Shown here: in pieces, positions 1 through 11,566 of the stretch
Layout of the letters: every line of letters starts with the position of its first letter
Numbering within the stretch: the stretch's first letter is position 1
Position numbers and translations under genes: made by a program
Source of the DNA: Craterostigma plantagineum
Taxonomy: Eukaryota > Streptophyta > Magnoliopsida > Lamiales > Linderniaceae
Assembly (NCBI GenBank): GCA_027422505.1
Contig: JAPQWV010001324.1
Location: 1-64,000 of the forward strand
Length of the DNA: 64,000 bases
Reading direction: 5' to 3'
The notes under the pieces: generated by a model
The model's input: the letters and a program-made list of their open reading frames with translations, nothing else
Told to the model about the DNA's origin: nothing
The model's database searches: none

Positions 1-2390
1 AGGTATTGCAAGGTAACATGATCCACGGGAAAGAATCCCATTGTAGCACCATACTCGGGGGACATGTTTGCAATTGTGGCTCTGTCAGCTAATGAAATTT
101 CACCCACACCAGGACCTGAACCAAAGATACATTAGTGTGTATGTTGAAGGAGTAACGCAGAGATAATTACTTGGGCTTCAGGTGTATTACCATAAAATTC
201 AACAAATTTTCCGACAACTCCATGCTTCTAAGAATTTGTGTGACAGTCAGAACCAAGTCAGTTGCCGTAACGCCATTTTGTAATTTTCCAGAGAACTTGA
301 ATCCAACCACACCAGGCAACACCATGCTCATTGGCTGTCAGAAACATGGATAGTCAAATACCAAGCAAAATTTGAAAATGAACGAATAGGAAATGCAGCC
401 ATGATGAAAGAGGTTAAATAGAAAAAATAAAGTTACAATAACTCCATATTTGAGACTAGGTACCTGGCCAAGCATTGCCGCCTCTGCTCAATACCTCCTA
501 CTCCCCATCCAGCAACGCCTAAACCATCAATATGGTGGTGTGAGAATCAGTTACCGACCACACTATCTGGGTATAGAACGCCATATTATTGAAGACAACT
601 CGTCCGAGGTATTCGAGATTGACCTATAAAATTGAATGAACATTGACAAACAGTCCTGTTGGCATGAGTGAAACAGAACAGCAATCATATTAATTTTTTT
701 GACAAATGAACCCAAATGGCATTAAACAACTTTCAGATGTTATAGATACAGTTCCTCTATGATCGAGTACCTGGTGCACAATGCCTGAACAGGTGGAACG
801 ACAAGCATGTTTTCAAAGGCAGTAGATCCCCATTTAAGGAAAGCAAAACCTCCTTGTTCCTCTGAATTCAAGTTCCATGTTAGCCTGCACAGCATTTTCT
901 GACCTAGCAACATCGACTTGCACAGAATGATCAATAACCAGATCAACAGGAACCTGCAAGAACAACCATTTTAAAATAAATATATAAGGGAGAGGTAAGA
1001 TAAAGTAAGCCGACAATCAGAAGACATTGAGTATACCATGGGATTGATCTTGTTGGAATCACTCCCAAGTTTGTTCATGGCATCTCGCATGCAAGCCAAG
1101 TCACCACAGCTGGAACACCAGTAAAAATCTGGCAAAAAAAACATTTTCTGTAAGAAAATGATCATTTGCTAATAGAACAATTACATTAAATCAACAAAGA
1201 GAAACACAAAGAGCACCTGGAGAAGCACACGTGCGGGCTTGAAGGGAATCTCAACCTGCTTTGGGGAAGATTTTCCCCAGTCAATGATCTTCTCGACATC
1301 TTCTTTCTTAACTTGGAAGCCATCACAGTTACGTATGGCTGACTCCAGAAGGATTCTAATTGAATATGGCAGCTTCTCTGCATCCATCATCAGAAAAAGA
1401 AGTTGTCAGTACAATATAATAGATATGATTCGCATCTCCAACTGTAATAGAAATCTCCAATTGCAACAAAGTTAAGTTACCTATCCGTGGATCATTTAGC
1501 GCCGGGAGGCTATAGAACTTCCCAAATTCACCACCACCAGGCTTGGGAAGAGAAGTGAAATTCCCTTGAAGGCATTCTCAGCCGCTGAAACCACGAGAAA
1601 CAAGTAATATCTATTAATCTTGTCACTTTACATGACTAACACCATGAGTTCTGCATCAAGCTAATTGCATATGAGACTAGAGTTACTGTATATCAAGAAG
1701 AGCACCGCTCATCTTATTTGAGCAGAAAACGATTGTAGAACAATATTTAAAAAAAAATTGTTTTTTAATTATTCTAGGACATCAACTTACTGTTTCAATT
1801 GAAAGCTGAAAGAGAACAAGAGGAAAATAGAAGACGTGTCTGATAGATAAACATGAGTCAGGTACCATCTTAGTATATGAATCCTGAACAATAAATTAAC
1901 AAATGGAGGCCATATATCATGCAATGAAGAGGCACGTACACCATTTGAAATTAAATGAAAACGATGATAAAAAAATTGTAGAAAATAAAGTCACTGATCG
2001 GCACTCATCATATAAGTAAAAGCCAATTATTTAATATTCGATCCCAGTAATGACTACAATATAAATTAACAAATAGAAAAAGCAAGCTAATGATATGAAG
2101 AGATTCCCCTCACCCATCGTCGCAAATTTCCGATACAAAAGCGTCTCGACGGCGGAAGAACCGATTCTGATCCGCGAGGCAAGGCCGACGGCGATTTCCA
2201 GTCAACACCGTGGCTCCAACAACGAGACAAATAGCTCAGAGATCGAAGCTGCTGAGCGCTGTGTTGTCCAACACTCTCAGCACCACCACACGAAGAATGC
2301 GAGAATTTTCCTTTCTAGAGAGTGGATTGAGGAGAAGAGCCTTCTGTTAGCTCTTTTCAGGAGAGTGGAGGTTCCACTTGTTATATACAT
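1..2390 (-). CDS. ACO: Aconitate hydratase, mitochondrial type, N-terminal half, frame-broken
   Basis: Aconitase converts citrate to isocitrate with a 4Fe-4S cluster. Eight minus-strand exons can be placed: 2390-2114 (start reads MYITS, then an Ser/Arg-rich presequence), 1584-1481 ([16 protein letters not shown]), 1377-1217 ([20 protein letters not shown]), 1128-1037 ([20 protein letters not shown]), 953-771 ([20 protein letters not shown]), 623-464, 334-191 and 115-1 ([20 protein letters not shown]). Splice sites are canonical and the order matches plant aconitases; the MY(L/I)T start followed by a long presequence fits the mitochondrial isoforms. The C-terminal half, including the cluster cysteines, lies beyond the left edge. 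At least seven one-base gains or losses break the frame, for example at about 850-865, 800, 540-580 and 1110, mostly in short base runs. Everything else looks conserved, so sequencing or assembly indels or a young pseudogene are both possible. Confidence 0.9.
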
Positions 2391-4036
2391 GATTAGAATC
2401 TAATGACAAAGGACAGCTAATCAGGTATGGCGATGAAATCGACGGATCACATCCAAACGAAGAAAAACGAGATAAGATTTGATGAATTGCGGATGACGCC
2501 GATGCAGAGTGATGGAGGATGGTTGAGATCTTCTTGAGCGGTGTGCCTGAAGAGATGAAATGTGCTCAATATATATGTGGAGCGCGTGGATGTGGCGAGC
2601 GTATGGAATTATTGCTGTTTCTAAAAAAAAGGAAAATAAAAAATAGAAAAGAAGGTGCGACGACTCTTCTTCGCTTGTGGTGCCAACATGTAATACAAAT
2701 CAATGGGATTTCGTTTTTATTTTATTTCCAATCAGAATGAATATCGCGTAAGGAATATTCAATGACGAAGGGCCTAACTAGCCAATTAGAAGCGATTAAA
2801 ATGTATTTTTTCCCATTTTACTTAATAATATAAAGAAATGTCAACTTGAAATCTTTGAAGTAAAATTTTAATAAATGTCAAAATCGAAGAAAAGAATATA
2901 TTCTGCTTTGTACTTTGAGATATTTAGTCATGGTGGCGAAGTTCCTTTTTTACTCGGCATCAAATTATATGGCGAAAAACTTCAACTTTGATTCGTTTAC
3001 GTTTCAATATCATTACTTGTATATACAGGTTGCTCGGGTTATGATTGGGTTCGGACACTCCATGTAAAAAGATTTAGACAACCATGTTTCAACATCAAGT
3101 TTTAATTGTTAAACATTAATTAAGAATCCTTTATTTTAATCTATTTTTCAGTCTTCTCTTTACTATTAGTATTAGGTTATTGTGTAATCAGAAATAGTAA
3201 AAACGAGTTATATATAATGAATAAATATCAAAATAATAAGAGATATTTTTATCGAAAATCATTAAAAATAACACTCCATCACCATTATGGAGATCGCCTA
3301 GTAAATACTTTTTTTTTTGGAAAAAAAGCAATGATTAATAATCTTACATAGCTAAAATATTGCGAAATAATCATGGAAATAGCGAAGTTCCAACCCGACG
3401 GCCAATTTAAAACGTTTTCAAAATAGTGGGCCAATTTTCCAGTATGTGTTTGAACGAATTTATTGACTCGAACTCTAAAAAACTGAAGTTAATATATAAT
3501 TTACTTAATAAATTAGATATGACTAGAAAGAAATTATAAATATCAAAGTGTGGTGTATGCAAGTTTGATTTCGTGCGATATTTTGTATGAAAAATCCACA
3601 CCACGCCATTTTTACGGTAGGTAAATTTTTAACCGCATTTTAGGGCTTATTTAGGGATTTTTTGCAAGTCATTGCACGCACCTGTTTTCACCATTAAAGT
3701 TATTTCGATATTAAACGGTCGAACATCTATACTACACAGACAGAAAAATGTTCATTTATTTTTAAAATTTCCTAATTAAATATTCCAACAAATCCAAAAA
3801 TTATCATCATTTCTTCATATTATATGATATAATCAAATAATATTCTATGTTTTACTACTATCAAATTGATAGCCATATCTTACATATTCTGATATTCATA
3901 AGTATTATTTTATTGTATATGTTCTAGGGATACAATTTTGAAGTTCTGTTCCCAAATAACCCAAACGGAAATGCTTCGAGTTCGCGCACCTCAAATTCAT
4001 GTAAGAAAACATATACATCCATCCAAACAGATATTA
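2391..4036. other. Intergenic spacer, divergent promoter side of aconitase
   Basis: AT-rich sequence with no supported gene. The part next to 2390 should hold the aconitase promoter and 5' UTR. The short open frames here lack start context, splice signals and recognisable similarity. No terminal repeats were recognised. Confidence 0.6.
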
Positions 4037-6067
4037 TTATTGCAAAACCAGCAAAAGACAGAGACTAGTTTGTTTCTTATTCTTTCTTACAAAGGAAAGG
4101 TAGGAAGCCGCAGCCCAGCAAATAAAACACAAAATACCCGAAGAGCTGCTCGCCATGCACCAAGCAGACAAGAACGAGCCCATCCACGAGCGGAATCGAG
4201 CCCAAGCAAGCTCGGCTGCTTCTGCATTCTCGTCGGTGAGCCCCATCTTCTTCCTCCTCTCCTTGCCCTCGGACGACGTGTTCATGAAGGCGTGGCCCAC
4301 CCCGGGATACACGTGCACCTCGTGTCGAGCCCCCGACCCTTCAGCTTCTCTTCCAACGCCTTTGCAGTCTACACACAGAGACACGCAGAGTAGATCCAAA
4401 TATTTATTGACGGCTTGATTATCTTGGTACTGTATGTCGAGGGTGGTGGCATGCATAAAGAAACTAGGCGTGTCAATTCGGGACAATAAGTTTCTACGTT
4501 AAAGAAATTTGAACATGCATAAAATTAAAACTTGCAATTTTAGGACACAATACGTTTCAAAACTGAAGCAATTTGAGGACATCTAATTTAAAGATTGCAA
4601 ATTTAGGACACTACGTTTTGAAATCGAAACAATTTACAGGCATCCAAATGAAAGTTAGGACGTCATGTTTCACAATCGAAGCAATATTTAGGGCAAATAA
4701 TGCTGGAACTTTGAAACTTTACTATCCTCAAATTGCTTTGATTTTGAAACATATTGTCTTCGGATTGCTCACGTTTTGAAACTTACTGTCGTCTTCAAAA
4801 ACTATACACTTAATTCTGGTTGCCTCAAATTGCTTCAATTTCAAACTTACTTCCTAAAACTGTCCCTACTAATTTAGGTATCCTTCGATTATCACTCCCG
4901 CAAACACACAGGACTAGAAAAATAATTAAGCATTATTGCACGCTGTACTAACCAACAACATATAACATTACCTTCACGTCCGAAAATCCTTCCGTGCTGT
5001 CGGCTTCCCCGAAGTGAGCTTGAATCGGCGCCTTAGCCTTCGTGGGGTCCGCTAAGTCAGGCGAGGGCACTCCGTAGAAGGCCGCCACAGCATCGACTCC
5101 CGGGACAAGGACCGAGCTGGCAATAGCCAACGCACCGCCCATGCAGTAACCAGTCACGCCAACCTATTTAAGCGAACAACGAATGACAAAGAACGAAATC
5201 GATCTTCTCATATTCGCTTCCCTGATATATAAAGAACGATGCTTCGAAGAATACCTTTGGAGAACCGTTTGCTTTCAGCCAATTGACCGACGCTTCGACG
5301 TCTTTCACGGCACCCTTCCAGTCGAGGCCCTCCATTAAATGCTGTGCTTCGGCGACTTCTAAGCCAACCTTCCCACGGTATAAGCTGATTTTCAGGACCA
5401 ATCAATTGAGTTAGAATCTATAGGTGACATAAAAGCGAGCGAACGAAAAAATTAGTCTCCAAGAACGAAAAAAGAAATTAGAGGAGAAAGGATGAGAAAA
5501 GTAGTGTGTCCGACGTACTCTGGGATCAACGCTTTATAGCCAGAATCGAACTGAGAAATCTTATGAGCGTGATTCTTGATCTTCAAATCGACGCCCACCA
5601 CTCTTGGAGCACGACGATTCCAGGAGCATCTTCTTTCCCAATCACATAGGCATCGAAGTCTGTAAAATTGAAAGAAATGGTTTTTTTTTTTTTTTCAATT
5701 CAGAACGTAATTCCTTGTTGGCAAGACTGCCAACAAAAGGTAATTTCACTCTATTCCACTACCCTCGACACTGTCATCGTCAAACTTCAATTGAAGATAT
5801 ATCTGTTAAGAGCAACGAAACTCCTCGATCTAAAAAAAGGGGACAAATGAACAATTGTAGTGAGGCGACGAACAGAGACGTTACCGTGTCGTCTCTCTGA
5901 ATGGCAAAATTTCTGAACAGCGAAGAGGCAGCAGAATCGGTGGCCATCGCACGAACCGTAACGAAAGAACTGTAGGGGGAGTAGTGATTTCGTCGCAAAC
6001 TGGGAGCGAAAGAGCTGAGCTTGGCGAGTGATGATTTAGGGAGAATTCTCGAAAAACGTGACGTCAT
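4037..6067 (-). CDS. Dienelactone hydrolase family protein (carboxymethylenebutenolidase homologue)
   Basis: An alpha/beta hydrolase of the dienelactone hydrolase family; the plant substrate is not known. Exons on the minus strand: 6067-5885 (Ser/Arg-rich N-terminus that looks like an organelle transit peptide, then MATDSAASSLFRNFAIQRDD), 5659-5519 (DAYVIGKEDAPGIVVLQEWW), 5384-5255 (YRGKVGLEVAEAQHLMEGLD), 5163-4972 with the nucleophile elbow GYCMGGA, and 4368 downward with the histidine region PGVGHAF and the family ending RFRSWM. Cys in G-x-C-x-G is the expected nucleophile. Frame breaks: one G lost after QEWW (a G4 run reads as G3), one base lost near 4320 (before RHEVHVYPG), and the junction of exons 1 and 2 is one base out of phase. 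The exact stop is uncertain because the last frame runs on past RFRSWM to 4037. Confidence 0.85.
4478..4867. repeat. Internally repetitive, partly inverted block in intron 4 of the hydrolase gene
   Basis: The intron holds several diverged copies of a motif like GAAACAATTTGAGGACA with CGTTTCAAAA nearby. The second half (about 4720-4860) has the complement, CCTCAAATTGCTTTGATTTT. The block starts near GGGACAATAAG and ends near AAAACTGTCCC, so it resembles a foldback element. I could not define a target duplication. Confidence 0.45.
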
Positions 6068-6210
6068 ATTTGATTTCCCTACAAGATAACAGACAGTAGC
6101 AACTTTTAGACGAAGAGTTGACGCTTTTCATTAGAAAGCTAACGCTGAGTGCCTGAATCAACACATGGAGTTATAGAATTTTTAAGAATTGTCACTCACG
6201 ATGTAATGGG

Positions 6211-6652
6211 TAGGGGTGTTCGTATACCGACCGAAAAACCCGAAAATACCGAAAAGTCGTACAAAAAACCGAACCGAACCGAAAATTAGTTCGGTATTGG
6301 TACATAGGTTAAAATTTTCGGTATTTCGGTTCGGTATAGAATTTTGGTCGGTAATTTCGGTAACCGAATTACAAAATTTTTAAATTAAAAATATTATAGT
6401 ATATTAAATTGAAATAAAACAATATAATGTATATTAAAAATTATATATATATTTAAATATTACAGAAATGTTTTTTTTTTTACTTTTTTATCGGAAATTC
6501 TTTATTTCGGTAAAAACGAATTACCGAAAAAATTTCGGTAAAAAACCGAATACCGAACCGAGAAATGGATCGGTATTCGGTACCTAAAGTAGGTGTACCG
6601 AATACCGAATTTCGGTTCGTTTCGGTACGGTATGTACGAACGAACACCCCTA
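6211..6652. mobile_element. hAT-type MITE with TSD, ACCGAA-rich
   Basis: A 442-bp non-autonomous element. It starts TAGGGGTGTTCG and ends with the exact inverted copy CGAACACCCCTA. The flanking octamers are GTAATGGG (6203-6210) and GTAATGGC (6653-6660), matching at 7 of 8 positions, as expected for the 8-bp target duplication of hAT elements. The interior is made of many short ACCGAA / TTCGGT motifs in both orientations around an AT-rich core. It sits just upstream of the hydrolase gene start at 6067. Confidence 0.88.
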
Positions 6653-6660
6653 GTAATGGC

Positions 6661-7351
6661 TATCTATTCCATTATTTTAAACGTCGAGGGGTTAGATTAA
6701 TTAAAAAAACATTTAGTACTTTAATCGTCATGAAAAAGATTTATTAAAAATATTTTTAAAAAATCACTAACTACCTTATTTTTAGATGCTACTATTTAGT
6801 TAATTACTATTACACCTTACAATTTATAAAAATTAAAATTTTCCTTATTAAATATTAAAATATACAGCTAAATTTAAATTATGATTTCTATGAAACATTT
6901 CAGATAAAAAATAAATTTAATAAAAATTTATTAAATAGCATACGCATTCGAATGTTAGAAATTATAGTAAAAGATTATGAATGGCTTTTTTTTGGGCTAA
7001 ACTAAAATCGTTTGGATTCTTCTGTGGGCTACCACTGGGTTAAAAAATTGTCTGTATATTTTTACGATAAATATATTCCAAGTTAAAGTCTATATTGAAT
7101 TTGACTCTAATTATTATCAAGTATGAGACGAACGTTCCGACCGGCAAGAGTTAACTTGTACAATGTATTTCATTTCAAGCTCATACATTCATGAATGTTG
7201 AAAAGCTGGCACTCATTACCTTCTTATAAAAAGTCATGCGCTCACCACTTTTAACATCTCGTATAGATTGGAACTTTCCCAAAAAAATTTCATTAAGCTT
7301 TAGAAAACACTTATGTTACGCACAAAAAAAATGGACACAAATTGACATATT
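6661..7351. other. Intergenic spacer
   Basis: AT-rich, lying between the hAT MITE and the 3' end of the kinase gene. No coding similarity or terminal repeat was recognised. The 3' UTR of the minus-strand kinase should fall just left of 7352. Confidence 0.6.
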
Positions 7352-8483
7352 TCATAGAAGTCGAAATCCATTATTTACCAAGTCACTCTTACGCCTTTTC
7401 GACTTCTTACAAGTTGGAAATTCAAGACCCCTCCTCTTTCTACATTCATTTCTACTATTACAACTACTGCTCCTTCTAAAATCATTGATGTCATCTTTTC
7501 CACCATCTCTAATCACTATCCAACCATTATCTTCTTCCCATTCACAACAGTCATTTCTTGAAACCTCAGCCAAATCTCTTATCCTCTCCAGCGAAGAACT
7601 CGTCGTAGGGCCCACATGAATCCCCCATTTAACTCTTCTTCTTCTTCTTCTTCTTCTTCTTCTTCTTCTTCATTACAACTCCAAATCCCACGATCAAGAA
7701 CGCTAGTGGGAGATTCTAAAGCTTCGATTTCCCTAAAAATGGATGCTTTAGCAACTCCTTAGCAGCCCATCTCTCTTTGGGATCGACCCTCAAACACTTG
7801 TCCAAGAAATCCCTGCCCAAATCAGACAGGAAGCTCGGAAACTCGGGCGACTCGCCGGAAAAAACGCCACCCTACGAATTGTGCTTTCCGGCCACGGCGT
7901 TTCCCCGTGCACATCTCAATCACGGTGCACCCCAAAGCCCATATATCCGCCGGAAAGCTCTGCTCCGACCCAACCAAAACCTCCGGCGCCATAAACATCG
8001 GCGTCCCGCCGATGGGACCCACCTCTCCGGCCATCCTCGCGCACCCAAAGTCGGCTATTTAACGTCGCCTCCACTCGCCAGCAATACGTTGCTACCCTTT
8101 ATGTCTCCGTGCACTATGTTCCTCGAGTGAAGATAGTCCAATCCTTTACGATCTGATAAGCGTAGTGACCAATCAACGACTCGTCAATCCGCCGGCGCTT
8201 GACCGGCGAGCCGCCAGAGAGTCGGCGATAGTGCCGTGAGGTGCGTAATCCATGAAGATGTTGAACATGACCTTTCCTTGTTCGATTGTAGTGTCGAAGC
8301 CTATGTAGCGGACGACGTGAGGATGGGTTAGCGTGGAAAGAATTTTTGCTCCCTTTGTAAGGGTTTGGACTGAGATAGCTCGGCGGACTTCACGGCCAAA
8401 GGCTCGCCGGAGCACTGAGCCATGGCCATGGACACGGTGGCCGAGGACCCACACCCTATAACACGACCTCTTGACCATTTCAT
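7352..8483 (-). CDS. MAPKKK17/18-like protein kinase, intronless, frame-broken
   Basis: A MEKK-subfamily MAP kinase kinase kinase of the small intronless plant group that includes MAPKKK17/18, known for ABA signalling. Start at 8483 gives MKWSRGRVIGCGSSATVSMA, the family N-terminus with the glycine loop directly at the start. Next come LAVKSAEL (VAVK lysine equivalent), the hinge MDYAPHGTIAD, HGDIKGSN at the catalytic loop (HGD instead of HRD; family members have HCD), IADFGCAR, GGTPMFMAPEVL and DIWALGCTVIEMCTGKR, then LGRDFLDKCLRVDPKERWAA. A poly-Glu tract and the tail RIRDLAEVSRND to GWIVIRDGG follow. At least five one-base slips break the frame (about 8350, 8200, 8060, 7880, 7710), several in A-runs. 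The order and motifs are otherwise complete. Confidence 0.85.
7634..7671. repeat. (CTT/GAA)n microsatellite coding for poly-Glu
   Basis: About twelve CTT triplets on the plus strand, read as GAA (Glu) in the C-terminal tail of the minus-strand kinase. Confidence 0.9.
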
Positions 8484-9840
8484 TTCTTGGAAGTATTAAA
8501 TGTAAGGAAATGCTAATGCTTGTTCCAAGGCTATTTGGTTGGTGCTATATATATATGTATGTGATTGTGAAGAGAATAAGGTGGGACTTTGGTAATATTG
8601 TTTAAAAGGAAATATTTGAAGTGTTGAAGGCAGTAGGCAAATTAGTTGGGATATCCGATGAGTGTTTGCTTCAACGGGAACTTAAAAAACGTGTCAGAAT
8701 CTTTGTGGGCATATTAACAATGGAATTAGGACAGAAGGGGTTGTAATTGTAAACTTTGGCATATGCTTCAAGTGTTTTCTTACGTGGCTTGCTTTTGGTG
8801 TAAGGAGTTGCGAAGCGTCGAGAGAAGAAGCATTTAAACTAACGGCACTCTTAGATTTATTTAGATGACTCGTGCTCCGTTTAACACGTGGAAACACAAA
8901 AAGATATGTTATGTTATCTTATGTTCGAAGCGAAGAAGAAGATCATCTTTTATTCGTGGATACAATACTCTGTAATATATTAATATTATAGATGTTCGCT
9001 CCATGTGGAGTTGTAGAAAGTTACCACGTATATAGAAAATATTCCAGTCAAGTTCGACATTTGTTCAACTAAAATCTTTCTGAAGCGACTAAACTTTTCC
9101 AACTTACAGAGCCAATAGTTCCTCCTCTCCAAGGAACTGAAATTTGGAAAAGAGAATATTTTTTACGACATTATCATAACAAGTTTAGTGACAATTGAGT
9201 GCTTCAAACTTAAATCTCAAGGTTCGGAATGTTAAGCATGTTTACAACATGATTATAAATCTAATTACACACACACAAACACGCATAATTACAATTGTAA
9301 ATTCTGATTCATCTAATGGCGAACGTCATGCGGAGCATAATGAGGCATTTGGACGATGATTAGAATTTAATTCCATTAGGTAAAGAGTGCGTTGTAAACT
9401 CAAACATAATTAAACAAATTGAAACTATGCTTATGTGGAGAGTTAGGCTTGAAGCATCTGTCAACCATAAATATTCATGTTTCATTTCCCCAACCAATCA
9501 CCACGCACACCCCATAAGATAAGAACCTCATTTAAACGATTGTTATAATCACCCTATTATTACGAATAAATTACGCAACACGCACGTAAGCAACATTTCA
9601 AACAATCATAATTCACAAGATCATTACCAAGATGTCTAATAGCAAAACAACTAACAAGTCCACACTAAAATATACTATCCAAGTTCTTGGAAAGGAACAA
9701 AGCAATCTTTCAGATTCATGTGTCATTGATAAAGTTAATCAGATCGTTATGGACAAGAATTATCCAAACTCAAGAAACATAAAACGTTGGAGTTGGAGAA
9801 ATGGAGCAGCATTTTACCAGAGGCAGATTATAAAAGCTTG
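8484..9840. other. Intergenic spacer: kinase promoter and MMS21 3' region
   Basis: The part next to 8483 is the presumed kinase promoter. The part left of 9841 is the presumed 3' UTR of the MMS21-like gene. An open frame of 105 codons on the plus strand (9632-9949) overlaps the last MMS21 exon antisense; see rejected items. Confidence 0.5.
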
Positions 9841-11566
9841 TCAAGTATCAAGCCCAGTTAAATCTTCGATTCCATCAGCGCCGGTATTTTGCTTATCCAT
9901 AGAGCGCAGTTCATCGATTTCAATAAGTAAACAGTGGGTCACATACTAATCTATCCGCCTGCAATTTTTTGGGGCAACCTGGAAGAGAAAGAAAAAACCA
10001 TGTAATGTACGATACGATCCATCAATGGTATTTTCGAAAGGGCATAAAAGGGGAAAAAAAAGTAAATTTACCAGCCACTAGACAGTTTCCATAGAAATTC
10101 TTGGAGCTCATGTGTTGAGTGATATGTTTCTTCTCATAGATGTGTTTGCAGTCCAAAATGAAACAAAAAAAAAGAACTGTTCATAAAAAACTAGAGAATT
10201 TGAAATGGATGTCTCAATAGCATTTAAACCCGACGAACATTTAAGAAAATTCAAACTTTCTGCTGGGTAGATGCTGTCCTATGTATTGCAGGCTGTAATT
10301 GCTTTTGGATTAGTTGAAAAATATATGTAACAGCAAATACGAAAAATAGCTAATAACAGTACCTTCGCACAGGTTCGGCTAATTCTGTGACGGGTTTTCC
10401 TGTCAATGGGCATCTTGAGTTCAAAATACTGACTCTGTGCAAAGTCATTACTATATCCTCCTGTTCATCCCCTGGCATTGGATGACCTTCATGATGAACA
10501 TTCTGTACAGTGATAAAATTGTATCAAAGATAGACTCAACGAGCAATTAGATTAAGATGATAAAAAGCTTATGGATGTTGCCAACTCAGCCAAAGAATTT
10601 TTTAAAAATATTGTTGCCATTCTGATCAGAGCAGACAGATAAGTCCTTCTAACAAGTTACACAAATTACAACTACAGCATTGTGTCGAGGAGGAAAGAAC
10701 TGACGCACGTACTTACCAGACAGCTTCACGAAACTGCCTTAACCACGGATGGTTCTGAGAAGCAGAAGATGAGAAGACCCTAATCTTCCTATTTTATCAT
10801 CAAAAAGCTTACTGAAGTTGGTAAGCTGCATCGACACACGATTGTCCAGCAAAGAACGAGAAATTAGCTAAATTGACCAGCTCCAACAATAAACAGCATA
10901 AGATTAAACCGGTCAGAAAGTTTCAGCACAAAGTATTCCTTACTTCTGTTCCTGGCTGATATTCGTTTCCAATAGACTGTATAGCATTGGAAAGATTAGC
11001 ACATTCATCCGAGGCTTTGACTAATGCCAGGACACTATCTTCGAGCTCCTTTACCTGAAATTCCATAATATTCAGGAATCGGAGCAACACAACATTTCGC
11101 ATTTTGACCAATAATGGGCTGTAATTAACTAAGTTCATATTGTCACAATTCCCAGATACAAAATAACCCTCAATTAAATTAAAAAAGTATGACATCATTC
11201 CCATCGGGCAACAGATCTCAGATAGGCTGGCCAGTTATTCACTAGGCATGGCCGATCCGCTAGTTTCGAAAATAGAAAAACCACTGAAGTATATGCACAC
11301 AAATTACCATCTCATGTCGATTGTCTCCTTCCAAATCAACTGCGACATCCTTCATCAGAAGGGTAGCTTTCCTAATTTCCTGCAACCATCACAAACGGAC
11401 AATTCGCCAACAGCTGAATTTTACTGGGGTATGTTAGGTAAAAAATCGAGAGGGAAGGAAAAGGCTTACAGCGATCAGAGTCTGATTCTCGGAGAACATC
11501 GTCTTAGCGACCGACGAGATTCTTCCGTAGGCGGCGTTGTTTCGAGGAGCTGACGTTGAAGCCATC
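9841..11566 (-). CDS. MMS21: MMS21/NSE2 (HPY2) E3 SUMO-protein ligase, frame-broken
   Basis: A SUMO ligase subunit of the SMC5/6 complex acting in DNA repair and endocycle control. Minus-strand exons: 11566-11470 (MASTSAPRNNAAYGR, then SSVAKTMFSENQTLIA), 11379-11308 (EIRKATLLMKDVAVDLEGDN), 11054-10944 (KELEDSVLALVKASDECANL, AIQSIGNEYQPGTE), 10825-10717 (LTNFSKLFDD, QNHPWLRQFREAVW), 10502-10363 (NVHHEGHPMPGDEQEDIVMT, CPLTGKPVTELAEPVR), about 10157-10072 (CKHIYEKKHI) and 9978-9841 (GCPKKLQADRLVCDPLLLIE, end GLDT). CPL, CKH and GCP give the SP-RING zinc-binding residues. An extra A in exon 1 and slips in exons 4 and 5 break the frame. The acceptor before CKHIYEKK is not a clean AG. Confidence 0.87.

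Noticed and set aside
2095..2403. 102-codon plus-strand frame
   Set aside because: Antisense to the first exon (presequence) of aconitase.
3938..4418. Plus-strand frames of 151 and 87 codons
   Set aside because: They are antisense to the last exon of the dienelactone hydrolase gene.
7236..8130. Plus-strand frames of 127 and 117 codons
   Set aside because: Antisense to the C-terminal part of the MAPKKK gene.
9632..9949. 105-codon plus-strand open frame with a good-looking leader
   Set aside because: Its 3' third is antisense to the last exon of MMS21 (9978-9841) and the rest would be antisense to the MMS21 3' UTR. No family similarity was recognised.
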